Source: Shewanella mesophila
GTDB lineage: Bacteria; Pseudomonadota; Gammaproteobacteria; Enterobacterales; Shewanellaceae
Assembly: GCF_019457515.1 (NCBI RefSeq)
Contig: NZ_CP080421.1
Coordinates: forward strand, 2,418,001-2,482,000
Reading direction: 5' to 3'
Length of the DNA stretch: 64,000 nt
The notes under the pieces were generated by a model. It did not search any database. It was not told the origin of the DNA and saw only the letters and a program-made list of their open reading frames with translations. Made by a program: the position numbers and the translations under genes. The stretch's first letter is position 1. The number at the start of each line of letters is the position of its first letter. Shown here piece after piece: positions 29,794 to 39,157 of this stretch.

Positions 29794-31713
29794 TTACTTC
29801 ACACCTGCGAGTAACATCTTATTCATCAACTTAATGAACGCCGATGGATCGGCCAAGCTGCCTTTTTCAGACAGTTGAGCCTGTTGCAACAGTAGATCAG
29901 CCCATTGACCAAAAAGCTCCTCGTCTTGCTCTGCATCTAAACGTGACACCAAAGGATGCTCAGGGTTTAGCTCAAACACAGGTTTACTTTCTGGTACTGA
30001 CTGCCCTGCCGCTTGCATCAGTTTAATCATCTGAGATGACATTTCACCTTCGCCTGCTACGACACACGCTGGAGTATCGGTTAAACGCGTGGTGACTTTC
30101 ACTGCAGAAACCTTGTCGCCAAGCACATCTTTAACGCGCTTAACTAGACCTTCAGATTCGGTCTCTAGCTTCTCTTGCGCTTCTTTTTCACCAGCATCTT
30201 CAAGTTCGCCTAGCTCTAGATCGCCACGCGTAACAGAGTGTAGCTGTTTACCGTCAAATTCAGTTAAGTGATTGATCAACCACTCATCGATTCGCTCAGA
30301 CATCAGTAATACTTCAATCTCTTTCTTACGAAGTAGTTCCAGATGTGGGCTATTTGCAGCCGCTTCATGGCTATCGGCAACGATGTAGTAGATCTTGTTT
30401 TGCCCCTCTTTCATGCGCGAAACGTAGTCACTTAAAGAAACACTATGAGCAGCTTCATTGGTATGGGTAGAAGCAAAGCGCAATAGACCTGCTATTTTCT
30501 CTTTGTTAGCGAAGTCTTCCGCAGGCCCCTCTTTTAATACTTGACCAAATTCAGCCCAGAAGCTTTGATACTTTTCAGGATCGTTCTTAGCAAGCTTCTC
30601 TAGCATACCTAACACGCGCTTAGTTACGGCAGTGCGAAGTGCTGTTGTGATCTTGTTATCTTGTAAGATCTCACGCGATACGTTGAGTGGTAGATCGTTT
30701 GAGTCAATCAAACCTTGGACGAAACGTAGATAACTTGGCATAAACTGCTCGGCATCATCCATCACAAATACGCGTTGTACAAATAGCTTTAAGCCATGTT
30801 TACGATCGCGATTCCACATATCCCAAGGCGCTTTCGCTGGGATATAAAGCAGACTGGTATACTCTTGCTTACCCTCTACGCGGTTGTGGCTCCATAACAG
30901 TGGGTCACTAAAATCATGAGAAATATGCTTATAGAACTCTTGATACTCCTCATCGGTCACATCACTCTTGTTACGGGTCCAAAGTGCGGTGGCTTTGTTC
31001 ATCGCTTTCCAATAACCTTCGGTTGCAGGAATCGCTTCACCACCCTCTTCGCTCGCTTCTTGCGCCGGAGTGCCCTCTTGCCACATCTCAACAGGGACTG
31101 AGATATGATCTGAATATTTTGTAATGATAGAGCGTAAACGGTAATCGTCGGCAAACTCTTTTTCATCATCACGAAGATGTAAAATAATTTCAGTACCGCG
31201 AGTCTCTTTTACGATGTTCTCAACGGTAAAATCACCTTCACCGGCAGATTCCCACTGCACCCCTTCATCGGCAGCATGACCCGCAGCACGAGTACGAACG
31301 GTCACTCTATCGGCAACAATAAATGAAGAGTAGAAACCAACACCAAATTGACCAATCAGCTGAGAGTCTTTTGATTCATCACCCGATAGGTTTTTAAAGA
31401 ACTCAGCGGTCCCCGATTTAGCAATGGTACCTAAATGTTCGATAACACCATCACGGGTCATACCAATACCATTATCTTCGATGGTAACTGTGCCTTTTTC
31501 TTTATCGGCGCTGACGCGAACGCGAAGCTCACCGTCACCTTCATAAAGCTCATCTTTGGTCAAAGCCTGGTACCTAAGCTTGTCGGCAGCATCGGCAGCG
31601 TTGGAGACCAATTCACGCAAGAAAATCTCTTTGTTTGAATACAAAGAGTGGATCATCAAATTTAGTAGTTGTTTGACTTCAGTTTGAAAGCCATGGGTTT
31701 CTTGTTGTGACAT
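29794..31713 (-). CDS. htpG: Hsp90-family chaperone
   Basis: ATP-dependent cytosolic chaperone. 639 residues. Seen: the N-terminal GHKL ATPase ([42 protein letters not shown]), a middle domain with [11 protein letters not shown], and a C-terminal dimerization domain. No charged linker or MEEVD tail, as expected for bacteria. A perfect sigma-32 promoter lies upstream, so it is heat-shock induced. Gene order recR-htpG-(cnoX)-adk follows that of enterics with cnoX inserted. Confidence 0.98.
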   Translation of the reverse strand: MSQQETHGFQTEVKQLLNLMIHSLYSNKEIFLRELVSNAADAADKLRYQALTKDELYEGDGELRVRVSADKEKGTVTIEDNGIGMTRDGVIEHLGTIAKSGTAEFFKNLSGDESKDSQLIGQFGVGFYSSFIVADRVTVRTRAAGHAADEGVQWESAGEGDFTVENIVKETRGTEIILHLRDDEKEFADDYRLRSIITKYSDHISVPVEMWQEGTPAQEASEEGGEAIPATEGYWKAMNKATALWTRNKSDVTDEEYQEFYKHISHDFSDPLLWSHNRVEGKQEYTSLLYIPAKAPWDMWNRDRKHGLKLFVQRVFVMDDAEQFMPSYLRFVQGLIDSNDLPLNVSREILQDNKITTALRTAVTKRVLGMLEKLAKNDPEKYQSFWAEFGQVLKEGPAEDFANKEKIAGLLRFASTHTNEAAHSVSLSDYVSRMKEGQNKIYYIVADSHEAAANSPHLELLRKKEIEVLLMSERIDEWLINHLTEFDGKQLHSVTRGDLELGELEDAGEKEAQEKLETESEGLVKRVKDVLGDKVSAVKVTTRLTDTPACVVAGEGEMSSQMIKLMQAAGQSVPESKPVFELNPEHPLVSRLDAEQDEELFGQWADLLLQQAQLSEKGSLADPSAFIKLMNKMLLAGVK

Positions 31714-31757
31714 CGATTGTTCCTTCCTATTTCACAAATAACGCTCTATGGCTTAAG

Positions 31758-31785
31758 AGATGGGGTTGGAATTTTGCTTTTCAAG
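31758..31785 (-). promoter_or_regulatory. Sigma-32 (heat-shock) promoter of htpG
   Basis: On the minus strand, CTTGAAA, a 13-base spacer and CCCCATCT, an exact match to the RpoH consensus CTTGAAA-N13-CCCCATNT. It lies about 45 bases upstream of the htpG start. Confidence 0.9.
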
Positions 31786-31813
31786 CCATAATTTCATTCT
31801 CTGTTTTATTTGT

Positions 31814-31850
31814 TCAAAAAAAATCCAGCGTATAGGACGCTGGATTTTTA
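31814..31850 (-). terminator. Terminator after recR
   Basis: AAATCCAGCGT-N5-ACGCTGGATTT is flanked by A and T runs. It separates the recR operon from the htpG heat-shock promoter. Confidence 0.88.
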
Positions 31851-31885
31851 AATATAGAAAATCAAAATCTTAGACAAATGAGCCG

Positions 31886-32485
31886 CTACAAGGGTAAACG
31901 ACCATTGAAAGATAAGGCTAATGTGGTGCTATCGACATATTCTAATTCACCGCCAACAGGCACACCATGAGCAATTCGACTTACTTTTATCTCACGTTGC
32001 TTTGCCAGATCGGCAATAAAATGAGCCGTAGCATCACCCTCAACGGTCGGGTTAGTTGCCAAGATCAACTCAGTAACTTCACCACTGGCAAGATGTTGCT
32101 CAAGCAAACTCAAGCCTAACTCCTCAGGCCCGACACCATCGAGCGGTGATAAGTGACCCAACAGCACAAAATAACGTCCCGAAAAATGACCGCCCGCTTC
32201 TATCGCCAATACATCGGCTGGCGTTTCCACCACGCAAATGGTATCGGATTGTCCACGGCGACTACTGGCACAGATTGGACACAAGGTCTCCTCTGTAAAC
32301 GTTCGGCAAGCGCTGCAATGACCAACATCACTCATCGCACTGGCGAGAGATTGCGCCAATTTTTGACCCGCCTTACGATCACGCTCCAATAATTGAAACG
32401 CCATACGTTGCGCAGACTTTGGCCCAACGCCAGGTAAACAACGCAAAGACTGGATCAACTCATCGACTAAGGGGCTGAATTTCAT
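31886..32485 (-). CDS. recR: Recombination protein RecR
   Basis: Part of the RecFOR pathway, loading RecA on gapped DNA. 199 residues. Seen: the helix-hairpin-helix [17 protein letters not shown] (residues 15-31), a four-Cys zinc finger ([16 protein letters not shown]), and a TOPRIM domain ([14 protein letters not shown]...). It starts 2 bases after the ybaB stop, a tight operon. Confidence 0.97.
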   Translation of the reverse strand: MKFSPLVDELIQSLRCLPGVGPKSAQRMAFQLLERDRKAGQKLAQSLASAMSDVGHCSACRTFTEETLCPICASSRRGQSDTICVVETPADVLAIEAGGHFSGRYFVLLGHLSPLDGVGPEELGLSLLEQHLASGEVTELILATNPTVEGDATAHFIADLAKQREIKVSRIAHGVPVGGELEYVDSTTLALSFNGRLPL

Positions 32486-32487
32486 AT

Positions 32488-32817
32488 TTAGAATGGCATC
32501 TTCATACCTGGAGGTAATTGCATACCACCAGTAACTTCAGCCATTTTCTCTTTTTGATTCTCTTCAACGCGGCGCGCTGCATCGTTGCAAGCAGCTGCGA
32601 TAAGATCTTCAAGCATCTCTTTATCATCTTCCAGCAGGCTAGGATCGATATCAACTTTACGAACACTATGAGAGCCTGTCATGGTCACTTTTACAAGACC
32701 TGCGCCAGCTTCGCCGGTCACTTCCATACGTGCAATCTCTTCTTGCACTTTAGCCATCTTGTCTTGCATCATCTGGGCCTGTTTCATCAGGTTGCCCATA
32801 CCGCCTTTTCCAAACAT
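32488..32817 (-). CDS. ybaB: Nucleoid-associated protein YbaB/EbfC
   Basis: 109 residues. A small DNA-binding dimer in the conserved dnaX-ybaB-recR cassette. Seen: an N-terminal Gly/Met-rich start ([20 protein letters not shown]), an amphipathic helix, the beta region [21 protein letters not shown], and a C-terminal [12 protein letters not shown], all family features. Role in nucleoid structure or RecR-associated repair. Confidence 0.96.
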   Translation of the reverse strand: MFGKGGMGNLMKQAQMMQDKMAKVQEEIARMEVTGEAGAGLVKVTMTGSHSVRKVDIDPSLLEDDKEMLEDLIAAACNDAARRVEENQKEKMAEVTGGMQLPPGMKMPF

Positions 32818-32932
32818 ATCGAGTTCTCTTCAATATTAAAAAACTGGCTAATCTTACTCAATTAGCGCCAATAAGCAATCAATGCTGATCACCATTCTAA
32901 AAACTTATGAACTAAATGCTAATACAGACAGT

Positions 32933-35836
32933 TTACGACTCGACTTGCTCAATAAAGTTCGATTTATCGATAAGCTCAATCACATGCCCGCGTTTACCGA
33001 GTAATTCAGGGGAGTAACTTAAACTATCAGGATCCATCTCAACATTCATGGTCTGAGTTAACCAACGAATATTATCATCATTGATAAGTCCTTGATGGGC
33101 TTGTACTAACAGTTCCTTGTGAAACCGTTGGCGAATCTCTAAAGGTGTCTCACGCCCTTGCTCCACACCAACCGAAAATATCACCTGACATGGTTCACCC
33201 AAAGCTTTACCCAATGCCTCTTCAAGTTGAGCCACTGGCCCTGGAGATTCTAAGTGTTTTTGATTAGGTTTTAACACCAAGGGCAAGGGATCGACAAACT
33301 GCCGGCACACTGAGTTAACAGCGAGTTGGCGAACACGTCCGCCGATATCCAGGGCCGACATCAATCGATACCATTTTAAATCGGTACTATCACCAGTTAC
33401 CTCATTACTGACCACCTCGGAGCGCCACGACTCATCCTGCGTCGCAGATACCGCCGTATTCTTTGGAGAATGAGTCTGTGATGTGTGAGTCGCTACGATA
33501 TCTACCACCGCGAGTGCTGTTGACTCGACATGGGGCCGCGAGCCCATTGGCTTAGCGTCTGCTACCGTATCGTGTCGGCCTTGATGCGATGAAGCGACGG
33601 GCTCTTTCTGCGCCATACTCTGTTGCGAAGTATTTGATTGCGTTGTATTTGGTTGCAATGTATTTGGCTGCGACACATTTTGGGGCAATCGGCCTTCATC
33701 AAGATGATGTTCAGCTGCGTGGGCTGTTTCTGAGGGTGCTTCCCAAGGTGGTCTATCATCAAGTGACTCGGCTGTCACCGAGGAAACAGTGTGAGTTAAA
33801 GCGTTATCATCTGCAGCTTCGTCATCTTGTGGCCGTGGATTTTGAGCTTGCACGCTCTCGTTGTGTTGACTGTCAACATCAGCACTACGTTTAGGCGGCA
33901 CATAGGCCTGTCGTCCAACCTCAGGCTTTTTTGTGTCACTCTCCTTAGATGATGTTTCATCTAAGTCGGTCAACAAAAACTGACGAGCGGCGAGAACCGC
34001 ATCGAGTAAGTCATCTTCAACAGGAGAGACTTCATTTGCCCCAGCTGTGTTAGCCCTATCTTCAGTTTCAGTGCCATCGACTGTTAAAGTGCGACTAGCT
34101 AGGGTGTTATCGGGTACAGCGGTTAAAGAAGCGTTAGTGTCTTCAGCCTGACTCGCAAGATAAGCCTCATAGTCACTCGGATCTTGCGCATTAAGCTCAT
34201 CGTCATCGATATACACTTCATTTGTTATGTCCTGATCGAACACCTCTTGCTGAAAAAGATCAGCTTCAGCCGCCTCAAGTGGCGGCGACATTTCTGGCTT
34301 AGTGACTACTTCGCTAACAGCCGAGTCATTGGCGACTATATTTGAGTCAGGCGAATGAGTGCCTGCATTAACGCCGGCGTTAGCGGCATGAGTGTCACTG
34401 TCTGCAGCTTGATCCATTCCTTGGCTAGCCGCTTGACTTAAAATCAGTGCTTGTTCTGCAACAAGCGCTTCGTTGTCAGTGCTCTCATCACCTTCTTCAA
34501 CCTCATCATCACGCTTGGTTGAATGTGGCGCTGCGGCCTCAGTTTTTAGCTCAATCTCTGTTTTTAACTCAATCTCTGTATCTAGCCTAGCCTCTGTTTT
34601 TAAATTGGTTTTATCAACCTCTGATGGCTGAGCAATCACAGTAATTTTGTTGTTTAGCCCAGTATCATTGTCACTAACGGATTTATCTTCGCTAGCGTTA
34701 ATTTCGGGTAAGATAACGCCGCTACCAGGCTCACCTTGCCACTGCTTAATTGGCGCTTCGGGGACAAAAGCAACGGCTCGTAGCAGCGCCATCTCTAGAC
34801 CCGATTTAGGATCGGGAGCATGGGGTAGATCTTTGCGCCCAGTTAATAGCAACTGATAATATAGCTGTACTTGTTCGGGTCTAAGCTGAGACGCAAACGC
34901 TTTTATTTGCTCAGCATATTTAGACAGCTGCGCCGCAGCTGGGGCGAATTGCGTTAGGGTAATTTGGTGTAACAGCTCTAATAAACTACGGAGCACTTCA
35001 AACGGATCGGCGCCAAAAGAGAGCACCTCATCAGTAACTTGCATTAAATTGGCAACATCACCGTCACACAAGGCATTGAGCAGCACGATAACGTAATGCT
35101 CATCTATAGTACCCAGCATAGTTTGCACTTGAGATAAACTCACTTGCCCGGCGCCAAAGGCAATTGCCTGATCGGCAAGACTCAGGGCATCACGCATACT
35201 GCCATTGGCAGCCTTAGCTAACAGTTTTATCGCACCGTCGTCAAAAGAGATCGTCTCTTGCCCCAGAATATTCGCAACCTGGAGACAGATCTCATCGAGG
35301 GTGAGACTTTTTAAGTTAAATTGCAAACAGCGAGATAATACGGTGACCGGTAATCGTTGTGGGTCTGTGGTCGCCAGAAGAAACTTTACATGCTCAGGCG
35401 GTTCTTCAAGTGTCTTAAGCAGAGCATTAAAACTGCTTCTTGACAACATATGCACTTCGTCAATCAAGTAGACCTTAAAACGACCACGTGATGGACGATA
35501 CTGTACATTATCGAGCAGTTCGCGGGTGTCATCGACCTTAGTACGAGAAGCCGCATCCACTTCGATAAGATCTACAAAGCGGCCTTGAGCAATCTCAACA
35601 CAACTGGCACATTCGCCACAAGGAGATGCCGTGATCCCCTGTTCACAGTTAAGTCCTTTAGCGAATAAACGCGCAAGACTGGTCTTACCCACGCCTCGGG
35701 TGCCTGAAAACAGATAAGCATGGTGTAAACGGTTCTGCGTTAATGCATTCGTCAAAGCATGTAAAACATGAGACTGGCCGACAACTTGCTCAAACGTGGC
35801 AGGGCGCCATTTTCTGGCTAACACCTGGTATGACAT
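32933..35836 (-). CDS. dnaX: DNA polymerase III subunits tau/gamma
   Basis: Clamp-loader ATPase. 967 residues from the ATG at 35836 (MSYQVLARKWRP, GGGGAG upstream); the frame is open to 35860. Seen: P-loop GTRGVGKTS, a zinc module CxxxxxxxxCGECASC, DEVH Walker B, the SRC box LSRCLQF, and domain III to about 370. A very long acidic, low-complexity linker follows (about 390-800), and then the tau-specific C-terminus. Tau is longer than the 643 residues of E. coli because of this linker. A -1 frameshift cassette at codons 636-637 (33921-33946) predicts a ~638-residue gamma form. Confidence 0.96.
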   Translation of the reverse strand: MSYQVLARKWRPATFEQVVGQSHVLHALTNALTQNRLHHAYLFSGTRGVGKTSLARLFAKGLNCEQGITASPCGECASCVEIAQGRFVDLIEVDAASRTKVDDTRELLDNVQYRPSRGRFKVYLIDEVHMLSRSSFNALLKTLEEPPEHVKFLLATTDPQRLPVTVLSRCLQFNLKSLTLDEICLQVANILGQETISFDDGAIKLLAKAANGSMRDALSLADQAIAFGAGQVSLSQVQTMLGTIDEHYVIVLLNALCDGDVANLMQVTDEVLSFGADPFEVLRSLLELLHQITLTQFAPAAAQLSKYAEQIKAFASQLRPEQVQLYYQLLLTGRKDLPHAPDPKSGLEMALLRAVAFVPEAPIKQWQGEPGSGVILPEINASEDKSVSDNDTGLNNKITVIAQPSEVDKTNLKTEARLDTEIELKTEIELKTEAAAPHSTKRDDEVEEGDESTDNEALVAEQALILSQAASQGMDQAADSDTHAANAGVNAGTHSPDSNIVANDSAVSEVVTKPEMSPPLEAAEADLFQQEVFDQDITNEVYIDDDELNAQDPSDYEAYLASQAEDTNASLTAVPDNTLASRTLTVDGTETEDRANTAGANEVSPVEDDLLDAVLAARQFLLTDLDETSSKESDTKKPEVGRQAYVPPKRSADVDSQHNESVQAQNPRPQDDEAADDNALTHTVSSVTAESLDDRPPWEAPSETAHAAEHHLDEGRLPQNVSQPNTLQPNTTQSNTSQQSMAQKEPVASSHQGRHDTVADAKPMGSRPHVESTALAVVDIVATHTSQTHSPKNTAVSATQDESWRSEVVSNEVTGDSTDLKWYRLMSALDIGGRVRQLAVNSVCRQFVDPLPLVLKPNQKHLESPGPVAQLEEALGKALGEPCQVIFSVGVEQGRETPLEIRQRFHKELLVQAHQGLINDDNIRWLTQTMNVEMDPDSLSYSPELLGKRGHVIELIDKSNFIEQVES
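33921..33946 (-). promoter_or_regulatory. Predicted programmed -1 ribosomal frameshift site in dnaX
   Basis: On the minus strand: AAGGAG (33946-33941), 8 bases, then A AAA AAG (33932-33926) with AAA and AAG in the zero frame (codons 636-637). In the -1 frame the next codons are GCC TGA, so slipping ends the protein after Lys-Lys-Ala. The slippery heptamer, the upstream Shine-Dalgarno-like stimulator and the immediate stop are the same elements that make gamma in E. coli. A GCCTG/CAGGC pair just downstream could form a weak hairpin. Confidence 0.75.
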
Positions 35837-36033
35837 GGAACTCCCCATCAGTGTCATCAATCAACAACGGAAATCGCATCCGACAATCAGCAAACAATAA
35901 CATGCAAATGCTTATCTCGCTAGCAAGGAGCCGCCGAACAAAAGGTTATTTTGATCTATTATCCCAATCTAGAGGTTTGTTTAATCAATATGATAAAAAA
36001 GAAACAAGAGTGATTAAAAATCAAACAGATAAA

Positions 36034-36072
36034 AACAAAAATGCTACGGCACGCGAGTGTATCGTAGCATTC
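36034..36072 (-). terminator. Terminator of apt
   Basis: ATGCTACG / CGTAGCAT stem with an inner CAC-GCGA-GTG hairpin, T-rich beyond on the minus strand; 24 bases after the apt stop. Confidence 0.8.
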
Positions 36073-36095
36073 TTAAAACAGGATAAAGGTTAGAT

Positions 36096-36650
36096 TTACT
36101 CGCCTTCAAACTCGCACAGTGTAACCAGTTTAAGTCCTAAATCGCTAAGGCGTTTCTCACCACCTAACTCAGGTAGAGAAATCACAAATGCTGCGTGACT
36201 AACCTCACCACCAAGCTTGCGGATCAATTTAACCGTAGCTTCAATCGTACCACCTGTCGCGAGTAGATCATCGACAACAAGCACCTTGTCATTTTCATTG
36301 ATGGCATCGGTGTGGATCTCAAGCATGTCATGACCATATTCGAGCTCATAACTTTCTGAAATTGTCTCACGTGGTAACTTACCTGGCTTACGAACAGGGA
36401 CAAAGCCTAAACCAAGCTCTAATGCCAAAGGTGCACCAAACAGGAAACCTCGCGCTTCGGTACCAACCACTTTAGTAAATCCGAGGTCTTTATACTGCTC
36501 AACGAACATCTCAATTGTTGCTTGATAAGCATTGTGATCTTCCATCAAACTGGTGACGTCACGAAACATAATTCCTGGCTTCGGATAATCAGGAATTGTT
36601 TTGATGCTCTCTTTAATCAAGGCTAACTTGTCTATATTCATTACTACCAT
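36096..36650 (-). CDS. apt: Adenine phosphoribosyltransferase
   Basis: Purine salvage: adenine + PRPP to AMP. 184 residues from the ATG at 36650 ([16 protein letters not shown]); a TTG at 36659 and an ATG at 36641 are alternatives, and none has a strong ribosome site. Seen: [32 protein letters not shown], the flexible-loop region [20 protein letters not shown], and the PRPP-binding motif [13 protein letters not shown]. The apt-dnaX-ybaB-recR order is as in E. coli, but a terminator and 260 bases separate apt from dnaX here. Confidence 0.97.
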   Translation of the reverse strand: MVVMNIDKLALIKESIKTIPDYPKPGIMFRDVTSLMEDHNAYQATIEMFVEQYKDLGFTKVVGTEARGFLFGAPLALELGLGFVPVRKPGKLPRETISESYELEYGHDMLEIHTDAINENDKVLVVDDLLATGGTIEATVKLIRKLGGEVSHAAFVISLPELGGEKRLSDLGLKLVTLCEFEGE

Positions 36651-36835
36651 CTTTTTCAATTAAACCCATTTAAGGGATAAACCAACCTGTGGCCAGTTTC
36701 GACTAGAATTTTCGGCTAAAGCTTAAGCGTCTTTGTAAAGGGTTGCAACACCGAGTATCCCAAAGCATCAAGCTGTGTCACATTAAGCAACAATAACGCC
36801 CATAGACGCCTTTTTTTAACATCTTGATTTTTAGA

Positions 36836-37204
36836 TCAATCGTCAATCTCAGGTATTTGACGTAGATAAAGTAATAATCCTGTCAACATACAAAGCAACA
36901 TCACTTTCACCCACAGCAGCGGCACAATGATAATACTAATGACGAAACTCAGTGTTGTCGCTATATAGGCTTTACGTTTCAATCCTTTACGGATAGACCG
37001 TTTGCGCTCCCAATCTTGCAGCGCATCAGCGAACCAAGGGTGAGTCATTAACCAGTTATGCAGTCGACTACTTGAACGGGCGAAACAAAAGGCCGCTAAT
37101 AATACGAAAGGAACGGTTGGCAACAACGGTACGACAATCCCTATCAAGCCTAGACAAAGACTGCATAGTCCTATCATCAGCAATATGCTGCGTTTTATTG
37201 CCAT
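36836..37204 (-). CDS. ybaN: YbaN-like inner-membrane protein (DUF454)
   Basis: 122 residues. Seen: an N-terminal hydrophobic hairpin with GLIGIVVPLLPTVPFVLLAA, the characteristic CFARSSSRLHNWLMTHPWF segment, and a second membrane pair at about residues 78-115. This matches DUF454/YbaN. Function unknown. Neighbour of apt, as in E. coli. Confidence 0.88.
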   Translation of the reverse strand: MAIKRSILLMIGLCSLCLGLIGIVVPLLPTVPFVLLAAFCFARSSSRLHNWLMTHPWFADALQDWERKRSIRKGLKRKAYIATTLSFVISIIIVPLLWVKVMLLCMLTGLLLYLRQIPEIDD

Positions 37205-37217
37205 TAAATCCTCTCAT

Positions 37218-37244
37218 AAAAAAACCACTCTAAAATGAGTGGTT
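37218..37244 (-). terminator. Terminator of the 39-codon small membrane protein gene
   Basis: On the minus strand, AACCACTC-N6-GAGTGGTT is followed by TTTTT. It lies 25 bases after the small gene's stop and separates it from ybaN. Confidence 0.85.
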
Positions 37245-37269
37245 AGTATACCTGAGTTCGCAGTTGAGA

Positions 37270-37389
37270 CTACAGCAGTTGCAAATGCTTCAACCAAGAT
37301 AAAGTAGCTGGTAATGTCGGCAGCATCAGTACGAGCAAAAATCCAACAAAATAGGCAATATTAAACGGGTCTTTAAACGGCTGACTCAT
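37270..37389 (-). CDS. Small single-span membrane protein, 39 residues
   Basis: Not in the >60-residue size class but well supported. The ATG at 37389 is preceded by GAGGAAG at good spacing, the frame runs 39 codons to TAG, and a clean terminator follows at once. The protein starts MSQPFKDPFNIAYFVGFLLV; residues about 10-30 form one membrane span and the tail is SWLKHLQLL. No family is recognised; its size and shape resemble accessory subunits of respiratory complexes, which is only a guess. A perfect FNR-type palindrome lies about 30 bases upstream, with a TATAAT at 37445-37450, so oxygen-responsive control is plausible. Confidence 0.7.
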   Translation of the reverse strand: MSQPFKDPFNIAYFVGFLLVLMLPTLPATLSWLKHLQLL

Positions 37390-37419
37390 GACTTCCTCAC
37401 TCAAGATTAATGGCATTTA

Positions 37420-37433
37420 TTGATCTAGATCAA
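37420..37433 (-). promoter_or_regulatory. Perfect FNR/EtrA-type site (CRP-family palindrome)
   Basis: TTGATCTAGATCAA equals the FNR consensus TTGAT-N4-ATCAA; its core also matches the centre of the CRP consensus. It sits between a minus-strand TATAAT (37445-37450) and the start of the 39-codon gene, that is, just after the expected transcription start. This placement fits repression better than activation. Confidence 0.6.
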
Positions 37434-37494
37434 TTTTCGCGGCCATTATAGTGAGATACGCCTATGATAGAAAGCCCTATTGCCAAAGAAATGG

Positions 37495-38238
37495 CTAACG
37501 ATAGCCCTTAACGATCCCTTTACTCACCATATCTAGCAATAACTGATGGGATCCCTTGATTAATATATCAGACTCTATATGAGTAAAACTACTGACTAAC
37601 CATTGAGTTAGTTCATCAAACGTCGTCGCTTCATTTTGTTCTAGGTAAGCTAACACTTGAGCCGTTAATGGATTTAACTGCAGGAAACAAACTTCATCTT
37701 GTTTATCACGGTAGATACAGAAAAAATTGGGCTGCTCACTCGCGACACTAGGTCGATAGTCAGGGCTAATGCGCTGCACATCAAAACCATACTGAGCCAC
37801 CTTGGCACTCGCACTCACACAAAGCTTCACCGCTGCAATGTCACTGACATCAATACTATGATGCAAAGGATTATCGCGCTCGGTCGCCACCAGCAACTCC
37901 AACCATTCATAGTGAGCTAGCTCCAACATAAAGCTGTCATCGGCTTCAGTCGCTTGATATTCATGTTGCAGAAAAACCAGAAACTCTTCGGCAATTTCAA
38001 TAAACAGGGGCGTTTTGCAGTCGTGATTGGCAAAAAACTGCTGCACTAGAGCTTCCCATTGTTGCTCTTCATATAACGAACAGAGCACAGGAAACGCATT
38101 AGACACAAACCCTTTGATGTTATTGAAAAAGAGTTCACGATAAATGTTCATTCTGCGAACATCTGTGCCAACAGGTATAGGCACAGATGGATCGCGAATG
38201 TAATCGATAAATGATTGTTGAACCGCAGTAAAGCTCAT
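37495..38238 (-). CDS. bufC: DUF2063 protein, BufC/HvfC-type partner of the RiPP modification enzyme
   Basis: 247 residues. The N-terminal half has the DUF2063 pattern (RRMNIYRELFFNNIKGFVSNAFPVL...W), and the C-terminal half contains a winged-helix-like segment (QVLAYLEQNEATTFDEL). Family members pair with DUF692 enzymes and are thought to bind and present the precursor peptide. The ATG directly follows the bufB stop with no gap, so the two are translationally coupled. Last gene of the operon; no clear terminator was seen before the next promoter. Confidence 0.82.
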   Translation of the reverse strand: MSFTAVQQSFIDYIRDPSVPIPVGTDVRRMNIYRELFFNNIKGFVSNAFPVLCSLYEEQQWEALVQQFFANHDCKTPLFIEIAEEFLVFLQHEYQATEADDSFMLELAHYEWLELLVATERDNPLHHSIDVSDIAAVKLCVSASAKVAQYGFDVQRISPDYRPSVASEQPNFFCIYRDKQDEVCFLQLNPLTAQVLAYLEQNEATTFDELTQWLVSSFTHIESDILIKGSHQLLLDMVSKGIVKGYR

Positions 38239-39075
38239 TTAGGCGCTCCTATGAATAGGCGATAAAGCTTGCGCCTGATAATCATGGATCTGATTAATTT
38301 CTTGCAGCAATACCTGAGTTTCAGGAATATTAAAATCACGCTCCAGTAGCGTTGGGAACACCCCATGGTGTGCATAGCAGTGTTCGAGCAATTGCCACAC
38401 GGGATCGATAATATCGCTGCCATGGGTATCGACCATCAGATCGGTTGCCTCTTCATAATGCCCAGCGATGTGCAGATAAGCGATTCGCTCTGTCGGCATC
38501 GCCTTTAAAAATTTGAGCGCATCATATTGATGATTAATCGAATTGACATAAACATTGTTCACATCGAGCAACAACTTACAATCGGCTTCATTGAGCACAG
38601 CTTGGACAAACTCAAGCTCAGTCATCTCGCTACCTGGCGCGGTATAAAAAGAGACATTTTCTAAAATAAACGGACGCTCTAATATCTCCTCAACCCGCTT
38701 AATCCGTTTAGCCACATGCATAACTGCGTCGTCAGTAAAGGGGATTGGCATTAAGTCATAAAGATGCCCACCTGCGGAGCAATAGCTCAAATGTTCTGAA
38801 TAAATATCGATACCGTGAAGATCAAGAAAATGTTTAATCTGCTTAACAAAACCAACATCAAGTTCGCTAGGACTGCCAATCGACAAAGAAAGACCATGAC
38901 AAAAGAAACGATGACGTTCGGTTAACTGCCTAAATTGACGCCCGAACTTACCGCCAAATGTCATCCAGTTTTCAGGTGCGACCTCAAAAAAGTCGATAGC
39001 ATTAGGCACCGAGTGACAAAACTCGTCCAACATCTCACGTCTGAGCCCTAATCCGACCTTTGCATCTCTAACCAT
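38239..39075 (-). CDS. bufB: DUF692 multinuclear iron oxygenase, BufB/HvfB (MbnB-like)
   Basis: 278 residues from the ATG at 39075, supported by AGAGG 5 bases upstream; the frame is open to a GTG at 39090. TIM-barrel family. Seen: VGLGLRREML at the N-terminus, and conserved metal-ligand regions HGLSLSIGS, DIYSEHLSY, ILENVSFYT, LLDVNNVYVN, YLHIAGHYE and LLERDFNIP. Related enzymes (MbnB, HvfB, BufB) use mixed-valent iron to convert cysteines of a precursor peptide into heterocycles. Substrate here is inferred to be the upstream Cys-rich precursor. Confidence 0.87.
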   Translation of the reverse strand: MVRDAKVGLGLRREMLDEFCHSVPNAIDFFEVAPENWMTFGGKFGRQFRQLTERHRFFCHGLSLSIGSPSELDVGFVKQIKHFLDLHGIDIYSEHLSYCSAGGHLYDLMPIPFTDDAVMHVAKRIKRVEEILERPFILENVSFYTAPGSEMTELEFVQAVLNEADCKLLLDVNNVYVNSINHQYDALKFLKAMPTERIAYLHIAGHYEEATDLMVDTHGSDIIDPVWQLLEHCYAHHGVFPTLLERDFNIPETQVLLQEINQIHDYQAQALSPIHRSA

Positions 39076-39098
39076 AAAAACCTCTACCACTTAAACAG

Positions 39099-39125
39099 AT
39101 TAGGCCAGTAGTCTACTGGCCTAAT
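39099..39125 (-). terminator. Intra-operon hairpin between precursor and maturation genes
   Basis: A perfect 12-bp stem, ATTAGGCCAGTA / TACTGGCCTAAT, with a 3-base loop, 33 bases after the bufA stop. There is no strong T run, so it is more likely a partial terminator or an mRNA-stabilising structure than a full stop. Confidence 0.6.
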
Positions 39126-39157
39126 AGATCAACGCTCATAATTAATCAATGGATTAA

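Noticed and set aside
35743..36093. 116-codon plus-strand frame upstream of dnaX
   Set aside because: Mostly antisense to the dnaX start, then low-complexity Lys/Asn codons; no ribosome site, and it ends in the apt terminator.
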